Source: Pacificoceanicola sp049803835
Lineage (GTDB): Bacteria > Pseudomonadota > Alphaproteobacteria > Rhodobacterales > Rhodobacteraceae
Reading direction: 5' to 3'
Assembly: GCF_049803835.1 (NCBI RefSeq)
Contig: NZ_JBNAGK010000003.1
Location: 62,001 to 126,000, forward strand
Length of the DNA: 64,000 nucleotides
The position numbers were made by a program, and so were the translations under genes. Shown here one piece after another: positions 48,179 to 56,702 of this stretch. Positions within the stretch are counted from its first letter, which is position 1. Every line of letters starts with the position of its first letter. The notes under the pieces are model-generated. The model searched no databases and had not been told where the DNA came from. It saw only the letters and a list, made by a program, of their open reading frames with translations.

Positions 48179-48991
48179 ATGACCGATCTGCCGGGTGTAG
48201 TGATCACGGGGGTATCTGGCCGGATGGGCCAGATGCTGGCGCGCGAGGTGCTGGCCAGTGACAAGCTCAGGCTGGCGGGCGGCGTCGAGCGGTCGGGCCA
48301 TGCCTGGATCGGGCGCGACCTGGGCGAATGCATGGGCGGCGCGGCGAACGGCGTGATGGTGAGCGACGATCCGCTGGAGGCGTTTTCGCGGGCGCAGGCG
48401 GTGATCGACTTCACCGCGCCCGCCGCGACGGTGGGGTTCGCCGAACTGGCGGCGCAGGCGCGGGCGGTGCATGTGATCGGCACGACCGGCCTGTCGGAGG
48501 ACGACCTGCACAAGATCAAGGCCGCCGCGCGTCATGCGGTGGTCGTGCGGGCCGGGAACATGAGCCTGGGCGTGAACCTGCTGACGCAGGTGACGCGGCA
48601 GGTGGCGGCGGCGCTGGATGCGGATTGGGACATCGAGATCGTCGAGTCGCATCATCACCACAAGGTCGACGCGCCCTCCGGCACGGCGCTGATGCTGGGC
48701 GAGGCGGCGGCGGAGGGGCGGGGCGTGTCCCTGTCCGATGTTTCCGACCGGGGCCGCGACGGCATCACCGGCGCGCGCAAGCGCGGCGACATCGGGTTCC
48801 ACGCCATTCGTGGCGGCGACATCGTGGGCGAACACGAGGTGATCTTTGCCTCGCCCGGCGAGCGCATCGTGATCAAGCATATCGCCTCGGACCGGGCGCT
48901 GTTTGCGCGGGGCGCCCTGAAGGCGGCGCTCTGGGGGCAGGACAAGGCACCGGGCGAATATGACATGCTCGACGTGCTGGGTCTGAAATAG
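48179..48991 (+). CDS. dapB: 4-hydroxy-tetrahydrodipicolinate reductase
   Basis: This 270-residue enzyme of lysine and diaminopimelate synthesis has the N-terminal Rossmann motif VVITGVSGRMGQML and the catalytic ESHHHHKVDAPSGTA in its C-terminal half. TTGLSE and HDRALFARGALKAA-like ends are also normal. GGAG lies seven bases before ATG 48179 and only one base before the ATG at 48173, so the second is used. It is divergent from rbfA and converges with the solute-binding gene after 13 bp. Confidence 0.97.
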   Translation: MTDLPGVVITGVSGRMGQMLAREVLASDKLRLAGGVERSGHAWIGRDLGECMGGAANGVMVSDDPLEAFSRAQAVIDFTAPAATVGFAELAAQARAVHVIGTTGLSEDDLHKIKAAARHAVVVRAGNMSLGVNLLTQVTRQVAAALDADWDIEIVESHHHHKVDAPSGTALMLGEAAAEGRGVSLSDVSDRGRDGITGARKRGDIGFHAIRGGDIVGEHEVIFASPGERIVIKHIASDRALFARGALKAALWGQDKAPGEYDMLDVLGLK

Positions 48992-49004
48992 GCCGCCCCG
49001 GCCG

Positions 49005-49763
49005 TCACTCCACCGTCGGAATTTCCAGCCCGTAGTGGGTGTAGAGCTCGGCCAGCCGCCCGGATTTGGCCAGCTCCCGCGTGCCTGCCTCGTAAATCTC
49101 GCGCAGCTGGTTGCCGCGCGGGGTGTCGGGGAAGAGCATGTAGAGCCGGGTGGAGGCGATGGTGGAAATCTCCCAGTCGTCCGGGTCGATGTCGAACCGC
49201 GTGTCGGAGGCGTTCGCCACGTCGAGGTTGGCTTCTCCGGTGGCGCGGAACTTCTCCAGCGGCAGGCGCAGGTCGACATAGGCGTCGATGCGGCCCGAAA
49301 CCAGAAGCTTGGCGGCCTGCGACCGGCTGTCGACCTCGTTCAGATCCTCGCCCAGCGTCGCGCTGACCTGTGGGGCAGTGGCAACGCGCAGGTCCTTGAG
49401 CTGCTCGGGGCTGTGAAGGGATAGGCCGCTGTCCTTGCGGTACATGGCGGCGAAGGTGGTCTCGTAGATCGGCACATCCGCGAAATTGCGGTCGTCGCGG
49501 CGGAAGCCACCGGTGAAATCCGCCTCGCCGCGCTCGACCAGCGCCACGGCGCGGTTCATCGGAACGGTCTGGCGGTGCACGGTGATGCCTTTCGCCCCGA
49601 ATATCTCGTTCAGCAGGTCGTTGTAGATGCCGCTGCCATCCGCATCGGTGAAGCCGGTCCATTCCGGCGTCGCGTGCAGCACGTCGGTGATGTCCTCCGC
49701 CGGGGCGGCCGCCGCGGCAAAGCAGGCCGCCACCACCGCGCAAACCGCAAGTATCCGGCGCAT
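49005..49763 (-). CDS. Family-3 extracellular solute-binding protein (amino-acid type)
   Basis: The 252-residue product has a signal peptide (MRRILAVCAVVAACFAAAAA, cleaved near PAED). The mature protein is a periplasmic two-lobe binder: TPEWTGFTDADGSGIYNDLLNEIF, then RGEADFTGGFRRDDR, AAMYRKDSGLSLHSPEQLKDLRVAT (lobe switch) and LVSGRIDAYVD. The binding pocket differs from the usual amino-acid Arg/Asp pattern. No permease or ATPase gene is next to it, so it may serve a transporter elsewhere or act as a sensor part. Start at 49763 is chosen for the signal peptide. Confidence 0.85.
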   Translation of the reverse strand: MRRILAVCAVVAACFAAAAAPAEDITDVLHATPEWTGFTDADGSGIYNDLLNEIFGAKGITVHRQTVPMNRAVALVERGEADFTGGFRRDDRNFADVPIYETTFAAMYRKDSGLSLHSPEQLKDLRVATAPQVSATLGEDLNEVDSRSQAAKLLVSGRIDAYVDLRLPLEKFRATGEANLDVANASDTRFDIDPDDWEISTIASTRLYMLFPDTPRGNQLREIYEAGTRELAKSGRLAELYTHYGLEIPTVE

Positions 49764-49905
49764 GTCTCGTCCCTTCTGCAATGTCCCCGCGTGCCAGTTT
49801 AGAGCCGACGCGCGGGGTGTGCTACAGGGCTCAGCCTGTGGATGTCGGAAATCTTTTGCACTTGCCCTGTGGTACACGGAGGCCGGCACGCGGCGGGGCC
49901 GTCCG

Positions 49906-50529
49906 TCAGGTCAGGGTCAGGTCGGCTCCGGCAAAGTTCTGGGCGACACGCAGGGCGTTGGGCAGATCGTTCGACTCCGCCTTGGCGCGGGCGATGGTCA
50001 TGTCATAGCCAAAGCCGATCCAGCGCGAGATCAGCCGCCGTTCCAGCTCGGTTTCCGGCACGTCGAGAAACACGGTCAGGTCCCAGAAGTCCCGAAGCCC
50101 GGTCCAGGGGGCCTCGTCGAGCAACAGGTAGTTGCCCTCAACCACCACGATAGGGGTGTCCGGTCCGATTTCGGCGGCCCCGGCGATGGCTTCCTCGCGG
50201 GAGCGGTCGAAGACCGGGAGGAAGACCGTCTCTCCGGCGCGAATCCGCTCCAGCGCCGAGCGCAGCCCGCCGAAATCGAAGGTTTCCGGCGCGCCCTTGC
50301 GTGGCAGCAGGCCCTTGGCCTCCAGCAGGCGGTTGTCGAGATGAAAGCCATCCATCGGCATGAGCACCGCCGGAACGTCGTCGGCGCGCAGGGCGGCGAC
50401 CACCGCCTCGGCGAGCGTGGACTTGCCGGACCCCGGTGCGCCGGCGATGGCAATCATCTGTCGCCCGTCGCGCAACGGCATCCCTGCGATGCGCTGGTGC
50501 AACGCCGCAGCGTTCCTGGTTACTGACAT
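49906..50529 (-). CDS. P-loop nucleoside/sugar kinase family protein
   Basis: This 207-residue protein has a P-loop IAIAGAPGSGKSTLAEAV, then the lid and substrate segment MPMDGFHLDNRLLEAKGLLPRKGAPETFDFGGL, DR-x-E in FDRSREEAIAGA and the Walker B-like VVVEGNYLLLDEAPW. It resembles the uridine-kinase/pantothenate-kinase-like YggC group, with the GAPETFD turn typical. It phosphorylates a nucleoside or sugar; which is unknown. The Met at 50529 gives the compact start; seven earlier codons are open. A 13-bp palindrome lies 18 bp upstream. Confidence 0.82.
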   Translation of the reverse strand: MSVTRNAAALHQRIAGMPLRDGRQMIAIAGAPGSGKSTLAEAVVAALRADDVPAVLMPMDGFHLDNRLLEAKGLLPRKGAPETFDFGGLRSALERIRAGETVFLPVFDRSREEAIAGAAEIGPDTPIVVVEGNYLLLDEAPWTGLRDFWDLTVFLDVPETELERRLISRWIGFGYDMTIARAKAESNDLPNALRVAQNFAGADLTLT

Positions 50530-51000
50530 TCTTACCCTCGTTCTGTTCACATAGTGTGACGCAGCCCTGTCACCCTGCCAAGCGGATGGACGATCCGCCT
50601 GCGGTTTTGGGCCAAACTGTGCTCATGGCGGCAGCAATCCCGCCTCAGGCGTTCCGTTGTCGCCCGCTGCGGCGGGTTCATCCGGTGCCGAATCACGGCC
50701 CGGGCGGCGGTTTGCCCGAATTATGACCCTGACATGGCAATGCGGAGGGCGGCAGGGGTTTGCGCCGAAAAGGTTAACGCAAGGTAAGCCTATGTCCCCT
50801 CGCAACAAATCGGATTGCTTCGAAACCGGAAACGCAGCTTTTCGGGAGTTGCGACAGCAAATCCGTGCAATTTCCGCGCGGCTGGGTTTTTAATCAATCA
50901 CAGATTGAAGTGCCGCTTTTGTCCTTTGGGCAGGGGTGGGTTACGGGGTCGTCTGCGGTGCCTGATGCGCGGCGGCCCACTGTTTTGAACGGGATATGGC
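50530..51000. other. Gene-free stretch before the LamG-PIG-L gene
   Basis: No supported gene lies in these 471 bp. TCACA-TAG-TGTGA at 50547-50559 is a perfect 13-bp dyad just upstream of the kinase gene and may be its operator. An AT-rich patch at about 50885-50920 (tttttaatcaatcacag) may be the promoter of the next gene on the plus strand. Confidence 0.5.
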
Positions 51001-53001
51001 ATGCCTCCGATTGATCCCCTGGCGCCTTACGACGGCGCCGACATTGACGGTGCCTTCACGCTGACCGTCACCGTGCGCTTCGACGACCTGCAGGCAGAGG
51101 CCTGGCAGACCGTCTTCGACTTCGGCACGGCGACGGCGGCGAACAACATCAGCCTGATGCAGTGGGGCACCACGAACGACCTGCTGTTCTATATCTATCA
51201 GGACGGGCAGGCGTATCGGCTGATCGCGGAGAATGCCATCGTGGAAGGGCAGGAACAGACCTTCCAGGTGGGTGTGCAGGACGATGGCACGATGTGGATC
51301 GGCGACGCGGGCGGCGTGATCGTCGAGATGGACGCGGTGGTTCCGCTGGACATCGCGCGCAGCAGCCAGCTGATCGGCATGACCGACTGGAGTGGCGGCG
51401 GCACGCTCGACGGGGCGGTGCTGGATTTCGAGATCGTCAATGCCGGTGCGCCGCAGCCCGACCCCGATCCTGCCCCCGCGCCCGACCCGGTGCCTGTCCC
51501 CGACCCGGTGCCTGTCCCCGATCCGGTGGACCCTGGCCCGGGCGAGACCGGCGGGGTGTTCGAGATCGACGCGGTGGCGCGGTTCGACGACATCCAGGGT
51601 GGGTACTGGCAGCGGGTGTACGACTTCGGCGACGGACCGGAGAGCAACAACATCCTGATGGGCCAGGTGGAGAACACCGCCGACATGATGCTGGAGATCT
51701 GGCAGGACGGGCAGGCCTATCGGGTGGTGGCGGAGAACGCCATCGTGCAGGGCGAGGAGGCGGTCTGGACCTCCGGTGTCGAGGCCGACGGCACGATGTA
51801 CATCGAGAAGGACGGCGTGCGTCTGGCGGAGGCGCAGGGCGTGGTGCCCGAGGTTGCGGTTCGCGAAAACATGCTCGTGGGCGAGAGCAACTGGCCCGAC
51901 GACACGCCGCTGATCGGGGATGTGTCTCAGATCGTGGTGGATGGCAGCGGGATGGATCCGCTTGACCCGGTCGATCCGGTTGACCCAGTGGACCCGGCCG
52001 ATCCTGTGGAGCCGGTTGACCCAGTGGACCCGGTCGATCCGGTCGATCCCGGCACGCCGGGGCCGGTCTTTGCGGCGGGAGAGATGTTCATCGTCGCGCA
52101 TCAGGACGACGACCTGCTGTTCATGAACCCGACGCTTCTGGACCAGGTGCAGTCCGGCGATCCGGTGACCACGGTCTACCTCACGGCGGGCGACGCCGGG
52201 GAGGGGGCGGACTACTGGGAGGCCCGCGAGGACGGCGAGAAGGCGGCCTATGCGGAGATGGCGGGAGTCCCGAACACTTGGGTCGACGAGACGGTCGACG
52301 TGACCTGGGGCGGAGAGACCCACGCGGTGCAGAGCGCCTACCTCGCCGACGCGCCCCAGATCCGGCTCTACTTCCTGCGCACCCCGGACGGCTTCGGCGA
52401 CGGCAGCGGCTCGGACACCTACGGCCAGGAGAGTCTCGAACAGCTTTACGACGGCGAGATCGCCGAGGTGACAACCGTGGACGGCGCCGAGAGTTACACG
52501 GCGGACGGGCTGACCGGCGCGCTGACCGGGCTGATGGAGCTGCACCAGCCGGGGCAGATCCATATTCAGGACCACGAGAGCGAGCACACCGACCTCGAGC
52601 ATTCCGACCACGTGCATTCGGCACTTTTCGCTTCCGATGCGGCAGAGGCGTACAACGGAGACTTCACCCTGACGAGTTACCTCGGCTATGCCACCTGGGG
52701 CTACGAGGAGAACGTCGAGGGAGACGAACTCGATGCGGTGCGGGCGGCGTTCCTCGAATATGCCGCCTTCGATCCCAAGGTCTTTGCGCCCGGTGGCCTG
52801 CTGATCGACGCCTACCAGGAATGGATGATGCGCGAGTATGTCGGCACGGAATACACGTTCCAGCAGGCGGACCCGCCGGAGCCGGCCGCGGTCGACGCGA
52901 TGCAGGCGCTGATGACGGATGTGTCGGTGTACGAGCTGGACGCGGAGGCCGCGCTGCTGGACGAGGAAGAGCCGGAGGCGGAGCCGGACGGTCTGGCCTG
53001 A
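51001..53001 (+). CDS. Two beta-sandwich (LamG/concanavalin-like) domains fused to a PIG-L deacetylase
   Basis: This 666-residue acidic protein has four parts. Two repeated domains (about 15-147 and 187-315) share RFDDLQAEAWQTVFDFG / RFDDIQGGYWQRVYDFG and IYQDGQAYRLIAENAI / IWQDGQAYRVVAENAI, so they are duplicates with a concanavalin/LamG-like fold. They are joined by Pro/Asp linkers with PDPVPVPDPV and DPVDPVDP repeats (about 151-180 and 319-350). The C-terminal PIG-L (LmbE-like) domain from residue 360 has the metal site AHQDDD (H367, D369, D370) and the late HSDHVH. Such deacetylases remove N-acetyl groups from sugars. No signal peptide; secretion by a type I system is possible. Confidence 0.8.
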   Translation: MPPIDPLAPYDGADIDGAFTLTVTVRFDDLQAEAWQTVFDFGTATAANNISLMQWGTTNDLLFYIYQDGQAYRLIAENAIVEGQEQTFQVGVQDDGTMWIGDAGGVIVEMDAVVPLDIARSSQLIGMTDWSGGGTLDGAVLDFEIVNAGAPQPDPDPAPAPDPVPVPDPVPVPDPVDPGPGETGGVFEIDAVARFDDIQGGYWQRVYDFGDGPESNNILMGQVENTADMMLEIWQDGQAYRVVAENAIVQGEEAVWTSGVEADGTMYIEKDGVRLAEAQGVVPEVAVRENMLVGESNWPDDTPLIGDVSQIVVDGSGMDPLDPVDPVDPVDPADPVEPVDPVDPVDPVDPGTPGPVFAAGEMFIVAHQDDDLLFMNPTLLDQVQSGDPVTTVYLTAGDAGEGADYWEAREDGEKAAYAEMAGVPNTWVDETVDVTWGGETHAVQSAYLADAPQIRLYFLRTPDGFGDGSGSDTYGQESLEQLYDGEIAEVTTVDGAESYTADGLTGALTGLMELHQPGQIHIQDHESEHTDLEHSDHVHSALFASDAAEAYNGDFTLTSYLGYATWGYEENVEGDELDAVRAAFLEYAAFDPKVFAPGGLLIDAYQEWMMREYVGTEYTFQQADPPEPAAVDAMQALMTDVSVYELDAEAALLDEEEPEAEPDGLA

Positions 53002-53328
53002 GAGGGGTCTTTGGGCGGTCAGGGCCCCACCCCGACCCTCCCCACCGGGGAGGGGGCCCCCGTCCCATGAAGAGCGTCTCGGGAGATCATGGCCGACAGT
53101 GCTGCCGGGTCTCCCTCCCCTTTGGGGAGGGTCGGGGTGGGGGAGGGCCGGTATCGTGGTGTCCCGGGACAAAGGTCCCGGACCGCCTCCTGATCCGGTC
53201 TCGCCGCTGAGTCCCGTGGCTTAGGGTTGCGGCCCACGCGGTCAAGGGTCTGATGACCGCGTCCGGCGCGGCGCGATCGCGGCCACCTCCGGCAGGGTGC
53301 TGCCCGTGGGTCCGGCCCGATGCGGGCG
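53002..53328. repeat. 19-bp inverted-repeat element between convergent genes
   Basis: CCCCACCCCGACCCTCCCC (53025-53043) and its exact inverse (53124-53142) flank a spacer of 80 bp with shorter GGGGAGGG/CCCTCCCC stems. A further stem CCGGGAC-AAAG-GTCCCGG follows at 53164-53181. The gap lies between the LamG-PIG-L gene and the CBS gene, which converge. The arms look like the dispersed GC-rich palindromic repeats of alphaproteobacteria. No coding frame is supported. Confidence 0.75.
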
Positions 53329-53763
53329 TCAGACGCTGCGCAGGCCGCAGGCGGGCTTCTGCGGGCCGCGCAGGATCTGTGCGGCTCTCTCGCCACTGTC
53401 GAGACGCGCGATGTCGGTCAGGGAGATCACCCCGACGAGGTAGCCGAGGCTGTCACAGACCGGCACCCGGCGCAGGCTGTAGCTGGCCATCATCCCGACG
53501 ATCTCGTCCAGCGGCGTGTTCGGCGTCGCCTGATGCGCTTTCTGCGTGGCCAGGGACTTGATCGGATCGAAGGGTTCGAGCCCGCCGCCGCGCATGCCGC
53601 GGATCAGGATGTCGCGGTCGGTGACGACACCGCAGAGCCAGCCGTCACGGACGAGCGGCAGGAAGCCGATATCGTGGCGCACCATGAGGGCGATGGCTTC
53701 GTTGATAGTGGCGTCGTGCTGGATCTTGACGACCGGGCTGGTCATGATGTCGTGGGCGAGCAT
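53329..53763 (-). CDS. CBS-domain pair protein
   Basis: This 144-residue protein has two CBS motifs: MLAHDIMTSPVVKIQHDATINEAIALMVRHDIGFLPLV...DGWLCGVVTDRDILIRG, then LDEIVGMMASYSLRRVPVCDSLGYLVGVISLTDIARLD. CBS pairs bind adenosine nucleotides and regulate partners. No enzyme is fused to it. A start with GTG at 53838 would add 25 residues and has a GGAAG site nearby; the shorter start fits the usual MxxxDIM beginning. It converges with the LamG-PIG-L gene. Confidence 0.9.
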   Translation of the reverse strand: MLAHDIMTSPVVKIQHDATINEAIALMVRHDIGFLPLVRDGWLCGVVTDRDILIRGMRGGGLEPFDPIKSLATQKAHQATPNTPLDEIVGMMASYSLRRVPVCDSLGYLVGVISLTDIARLDSGERAAQILRGPQKPACGLRSV

Positions 53764-53950
53764 GGTCTGTCTGTCTGGTGCCGTGCCATGACGGAATGTC
53801 GATTCGCGCAATTGCCCGGAGGTTGAGTCTGTGCTCACGCATAGAGACTTCCGGATGTGTTTGGAAGCCCCATTGCCGTCCGGCGTCTCGTGCTCGCAAG
53901 CATGTGATGAACATCACACGTACAGAGCGGCACAAAATTGGAACCCATCG

Positions 53951-55231
53951 TCAACAGGCGACCGTGGCGCCCTCGGGAATGGTCCGCGGCGCGGCATTGA
54001 GCGTGTCCTTGGCAAAGCCCGCGGCGGCCTTGTATTTCGCCATGAATTCCGCGCGTTCCTCGGGCGGGATGACCGCGTCGATGTCGTCGAAGGTGCCGCC
54101 GCAGCGGTCGTCCACCATGTTCAGCAGGCCGAAGGGCCCGGCGCCCCGGTTGCGCAGGATGAGCTCGGAGACCGGCTTGCAGAGGGCGTCGTTGTAGGCT
54201 TGCAGCGCGGCGGGCGTGACGCCGTGCTCCAGCATCGCGGCGCCGATCGTGCGGGCGTCGATGATTGCCTGCGAGGCGCCGTTGGAGCCGGTGGGGTACA
54301 TGGCGTGAGCCGCATCCCCCATCAGCGCCACGGGACCGTCCACCCAGGTGGGCACCGGGTCGCGGTCGATCATCGGGTTCTCGTAGGCGACCTCGGCGTT
54401 CCGCAAAAGCTCCGGCACGTCGAGCCAGTCGTACTGGAAGCCCTCGAAATGATGGGCGAATTCGCCGATTTCCACGGGCCGGAACCAGCCGGATTTCTCC
54501 CAGCCGGTGGTGTCGTCGAGCGTGTACTCCGCGATCCAGTTGATCTGCGCGAGGCCGTCTGCGTCCGGGTGCGAGATCGGGTAGATCACCATGCGGTGCC
54601 GATGCGTACCGAGACCGATGAAGCTGGAGCCGGTGCGGATCGGCTTCGCCCGCGTGGTGCCCCGCCACATCAGGGCGCCGCCCCAATGGATCGGCGGCTG
54701 CTCCGGGTGCATCTGGGCGCGGATCGGGGAATGGATGCCTTCCCCGTCGATGAGGAGCGTGCCGCTGTGTTCTGTGGGGCCGGAGGCGGTCTCGACAAGT
54801 GCCGTCACGGTGCCGTCGGCGTTCTTGCGATAGCCGGTGACGCGGTGGCCGAGGTTGATGTTTTCGGCTCCGATGCGCTCGGCCAGCGTGTGGTAGAGCA
54901 GCATGTGGAACTGGCCGCGATGCACGGCGTATTGCGGCCAGTTGTACCCGGCGAGGGTGCCCCTGGTTTCGGAATAGATGTCGTTGCCATTGAGGCCGAC
55001 CAGCGCCCATTCCTTCGCGGGCACGCCAACGGTGTCGAGCGCCTCCGCGCCGATACCGAGGTCATAGAGCTCGCGCACCGCGTTGGGCTGGAGGTTGATG
55101 CCCACGCCGAGGGGCTTGAGTTCGCGCACGGACTCGAACACCACGACCGGCACGCCGATCTGGTGCAGGGTGAGCGCGGTCACGAGGCCGCCGATGCCGC
55201 CACCGGCGATCATCACGAGGGGCTGTGTCAT
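53951..55231 (-). CDS. FAD-dependent monooxygenase (UbiH/salicylate-hydroxylase type)
   Basis: This 426-residue flavoprotein has the FAD motif MIAGGGIGGLVTALTLHQ at the N-terminus, the DG motif LLIDGEGIHSPIRAQM and the second FAD motif VALMGDAAHAMYPTGSNGASQAI. It probably hydroxylates an aromatic ring using NAD(P)H and O2. It is the last gene of the minus-strand set enoyl-CoA hydratase - MarR regulator - amidohydrolase - monooxygenase, so it may serve an aromatic catabolic path. The double hairpin D (55257-55301) lies between it and the amidohydrolase. Confidence 0.9.
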   Translation of the reverse strand: MTQPLVMIAGGGIGGLVTALTLHQIGVPVVVFESVRELKPLGVGINLQPNAVRELYDLGIGAEALDTVGVPAKEWALVGLNGNDIYSETRGTLAGYNWPQYAVHRGQFHMLLYHTLAERIGAENINLGHRVTGYRKNADGTVTALVETASGPTEHSGTLLIDGEGIHSPIRAQMHPEQPPIHWGGALMWRGTTRAKPIRTGSSFIGLGTHRHRMVIYPISHPDADGLAQINWIAEYTLDDTTGWEKSGWFRPVEIGEFAHHFEGFQYDWLDVPELLRNAEVAYENPMIDRDPVPTWVDGPVALMGDAAHAMYPTGSNGASQAIIDARTIGAAMLEHGVTPAALQAYNDALCKPVSELILRNRGAGPFGLLNMVDDRCGGTFDDIDAVIPPEERAEFMAKYKAAAGFAKDTLNAAPRTIPEGATVAC

Positions 55232-55256
55232 GGTCTGTCCTTCCCGGCTGGCGCAG

Positions 55257-55301
55257 GCAAGGTCCTTCGAAGGACCTTGCAAATTCCGTTGACGGAATTT
55301 G
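55257..55301. repeat. Double-hairpin element, copy D
   Basis: First stem 55257-55280 is a perfect palindrome (arm GCAAGGTCCTT, centre CG). The second (arm CAAATTCCGT, 55280-55289, with its inverse ending at 55301) shares C55280. TGCCCGC follows. It lies between the amidohydrolase stop and the monooxygenase start, both on the minus strand, so it splits the operon or gives a separate 3' end. Confidence 0.78.
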
Positions 55302-55313
55302 TGCCCGCGTCAA

Positions 55314-56198
55314 TCACATTTTCAGGATGCGGCGGGCGTTTTCTTTCAAGATCAATGGCTTGACCTCGTCCTTTATTCCGATGGTCTCGAAGTCCCTGAG
55401 CCAGCGGTCCGGGGTGATCGCGGGCCAGTCGGAGCCGAAGAGCATCTTCTTCTTCAGGATCGAGTTGGCATACTGGACAAACACCGGCGGGAAATACTTC
55501 GGCGACCAGCCGGACATGTCGTAGTAGACATTCGGCTTGTGCTGGGCGACGGCGAGGCCTTCCTCGGTCCACGGAAAGGACGGGTGCGCCATGACGATGG
55601 GCGTGTCGGGGAAGTCCACCGCCACATCATCGAGATGCATCGGGTTCGAGTATTTCAGCCGCATCCCCATGCCGCCCCGCATGCCGGAGCCGACGCCGGT
55701 CTGGCCGGTATGGAAGAGCATGATCGCGCCTTCCTCGGCGATGGCCTCGTAGAGCGTATAGGCCGCCTCGCGGTCGTTGGGGAAGAAACCCTGCATGGTC
55801 GGGTGGAACTTGAAGCCCTTGACGCCGAACTCCTTCACGAGACGGCGGGCCTCCCGCGCCCCGGCCTTGCCCTTGTGCGGGTCGATGGAGGCGAAGGGGA
55901 TCAGGATGTCGTCGTTGGCGGCGGCCAGTTCGGCGACTTCCTCGTTCTTGTAGCGGCGGAAGCCGGTCTCGCGTTCGGCATCCACCGGGAAGATCACCGC
56001 GCCGATCCTGCGCTCGCGGAAGTAGTCCGCCGTCTGCTGCACCGACGGCAACATGCCGCCCGCACCTGCCGGGTTCTTGAAATAGGCGGCCATGCCGGCC
56101 TGAAACTCGTCGTAGCCGTCATCGCGCGGGCCGCAACAGGGTTCCTCGGCATGGGTGTGGAAGTCGATGGCGATGAGTTCGTCCATGTTCAGGGGCAT
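55314..56198 (-). CDS. Amidohydrolase (ACMSD-like) family protein
   Basis: This 294-residue metal hydrolase of the amidohydrolase_2 group has the N-terminal metal motif IDFHTHAEE, the middle His in VMAHPSFPW and the Asp in FGSDWPAI. The ACMSD-like branch includes decarboxylases of aromatic-derived acids and hydratases. It lies three bases from the MarR gene upstream and precedes the monooxygenase. Substrate is unknown. Length is normal. Confidence 0.88.
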   Translation of the reverse strand: MPLNMDELIAIDFHTHAEEPCCGPRDDGYDEFQAGMAAYFKNPAGAGGMLPSVQQTADYFRERRIGAVIFPVDAERETGFRRYKNEEVAELAAANDDILIPFASIDPHKGKAGAREARRLVKEFGVKGFKFHPTMQGFFPNDREAAYTLYEAIAEEGAIMLFHTGQTGVGSGMRGGMGMRLKYSNPMHLDDVAVDFPDTPIVMAHPSFPWTEEGLAVAQHKPNVYYDMSGWSPKYFPPVFVQYANSILKKKMLFGSDWPAITPDRWLRDFETIGIKDEVKPLILKENARRILKM

Positions 56199-56201
56199 GA
56201 G

Positions 56202-56702
56202 TCAGGACTCCTTGGGGCCTTGGCTGTCGAGGCCGATGTATTTGCGCAGCAGCGCCTTCAACTGCGCCTCCTCGGCGTCAGTCAGGCCGGTCGTGTTGCG
56301 GGTTTCGTGCGACAGGAAGGGCTGCTGCATGGCCATGAGCCGCTTGCGGCCCTTGTCGGTCAGCCACAGCTCGACCGAGCGGCGGTCGTCCTCGGGCACG
56401 GTGCGGGTGACGATCCCGGCGGTTTCCATCGCCCGGATCATCTTGGTCATATGCGCGCGCTTGATATGCAGGGCGCGGGCCAGCACACCCTGCCGCACGC
56501 CCGGGTTCTGCGCCATCAGCATGAGCACGGAGATTTCGCCGGGGCGGACGTTGAAGCCGTCCATCTCGTGGAAGAAATTCGCGAAGCTCTGGAGCTGCGA
56601 CAGGCGCAGCAGGAAGCCGAGCGAGCCCGCCAGCGGACCGAAGTCGATGGCCTCGTCGCCGGGCATCGGCAGGGGCTGCGGATCGGGCGCGGTCCGGGGC
56701 AT
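56202..56702 (-). CDS. MarR family transcriptional regulator
   Basis: This 166-residue winged helix regulator has the MarR core NVRPGEISVLMLMAQNPGVRQGVLARALHIKRAHMTKMIRAMETAGIVTRTVPEDDRRSVELWLTDKGR. The start shares one base with the preceding hydratase stop (TGATG). As it is inside the catabolic operon, it likely represses that operon until a ring- or acyl-derived ligand binds. A palindrome centred on CTAG at 57544-57559, upstream of the operon and the divergent dehydrogenase, is the probable operator. Confidence 0.93.
   Translation of the reverse strand: MPRTAPDPQPLPMPGDEAIDFGPLAGSLGFLLRLSQLQSFANFFHEMDGFNVRPGEISVLMLMAQNPGVRQGVLARALHIKRAHMTKMIRAMETAGIVTRTVPEDDRRSVELWLTDKGRKRLMAMQQPFLSHETRNTTGLTDAEEAQLKALLRKYIGLDSQGPKES

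Noticed and set aside
50657..50893. 78-codon frame upstream of the LamG-PIG-L gene
   Set aside because: No recognisable content and no good ribosome site; treated as chance.
51481..52050. CRISPR-like short repeats in the plus strand
   Set aside because: They are in-frame Pro/Asp codon repeats coding for linkers, not spaced direct repeats.
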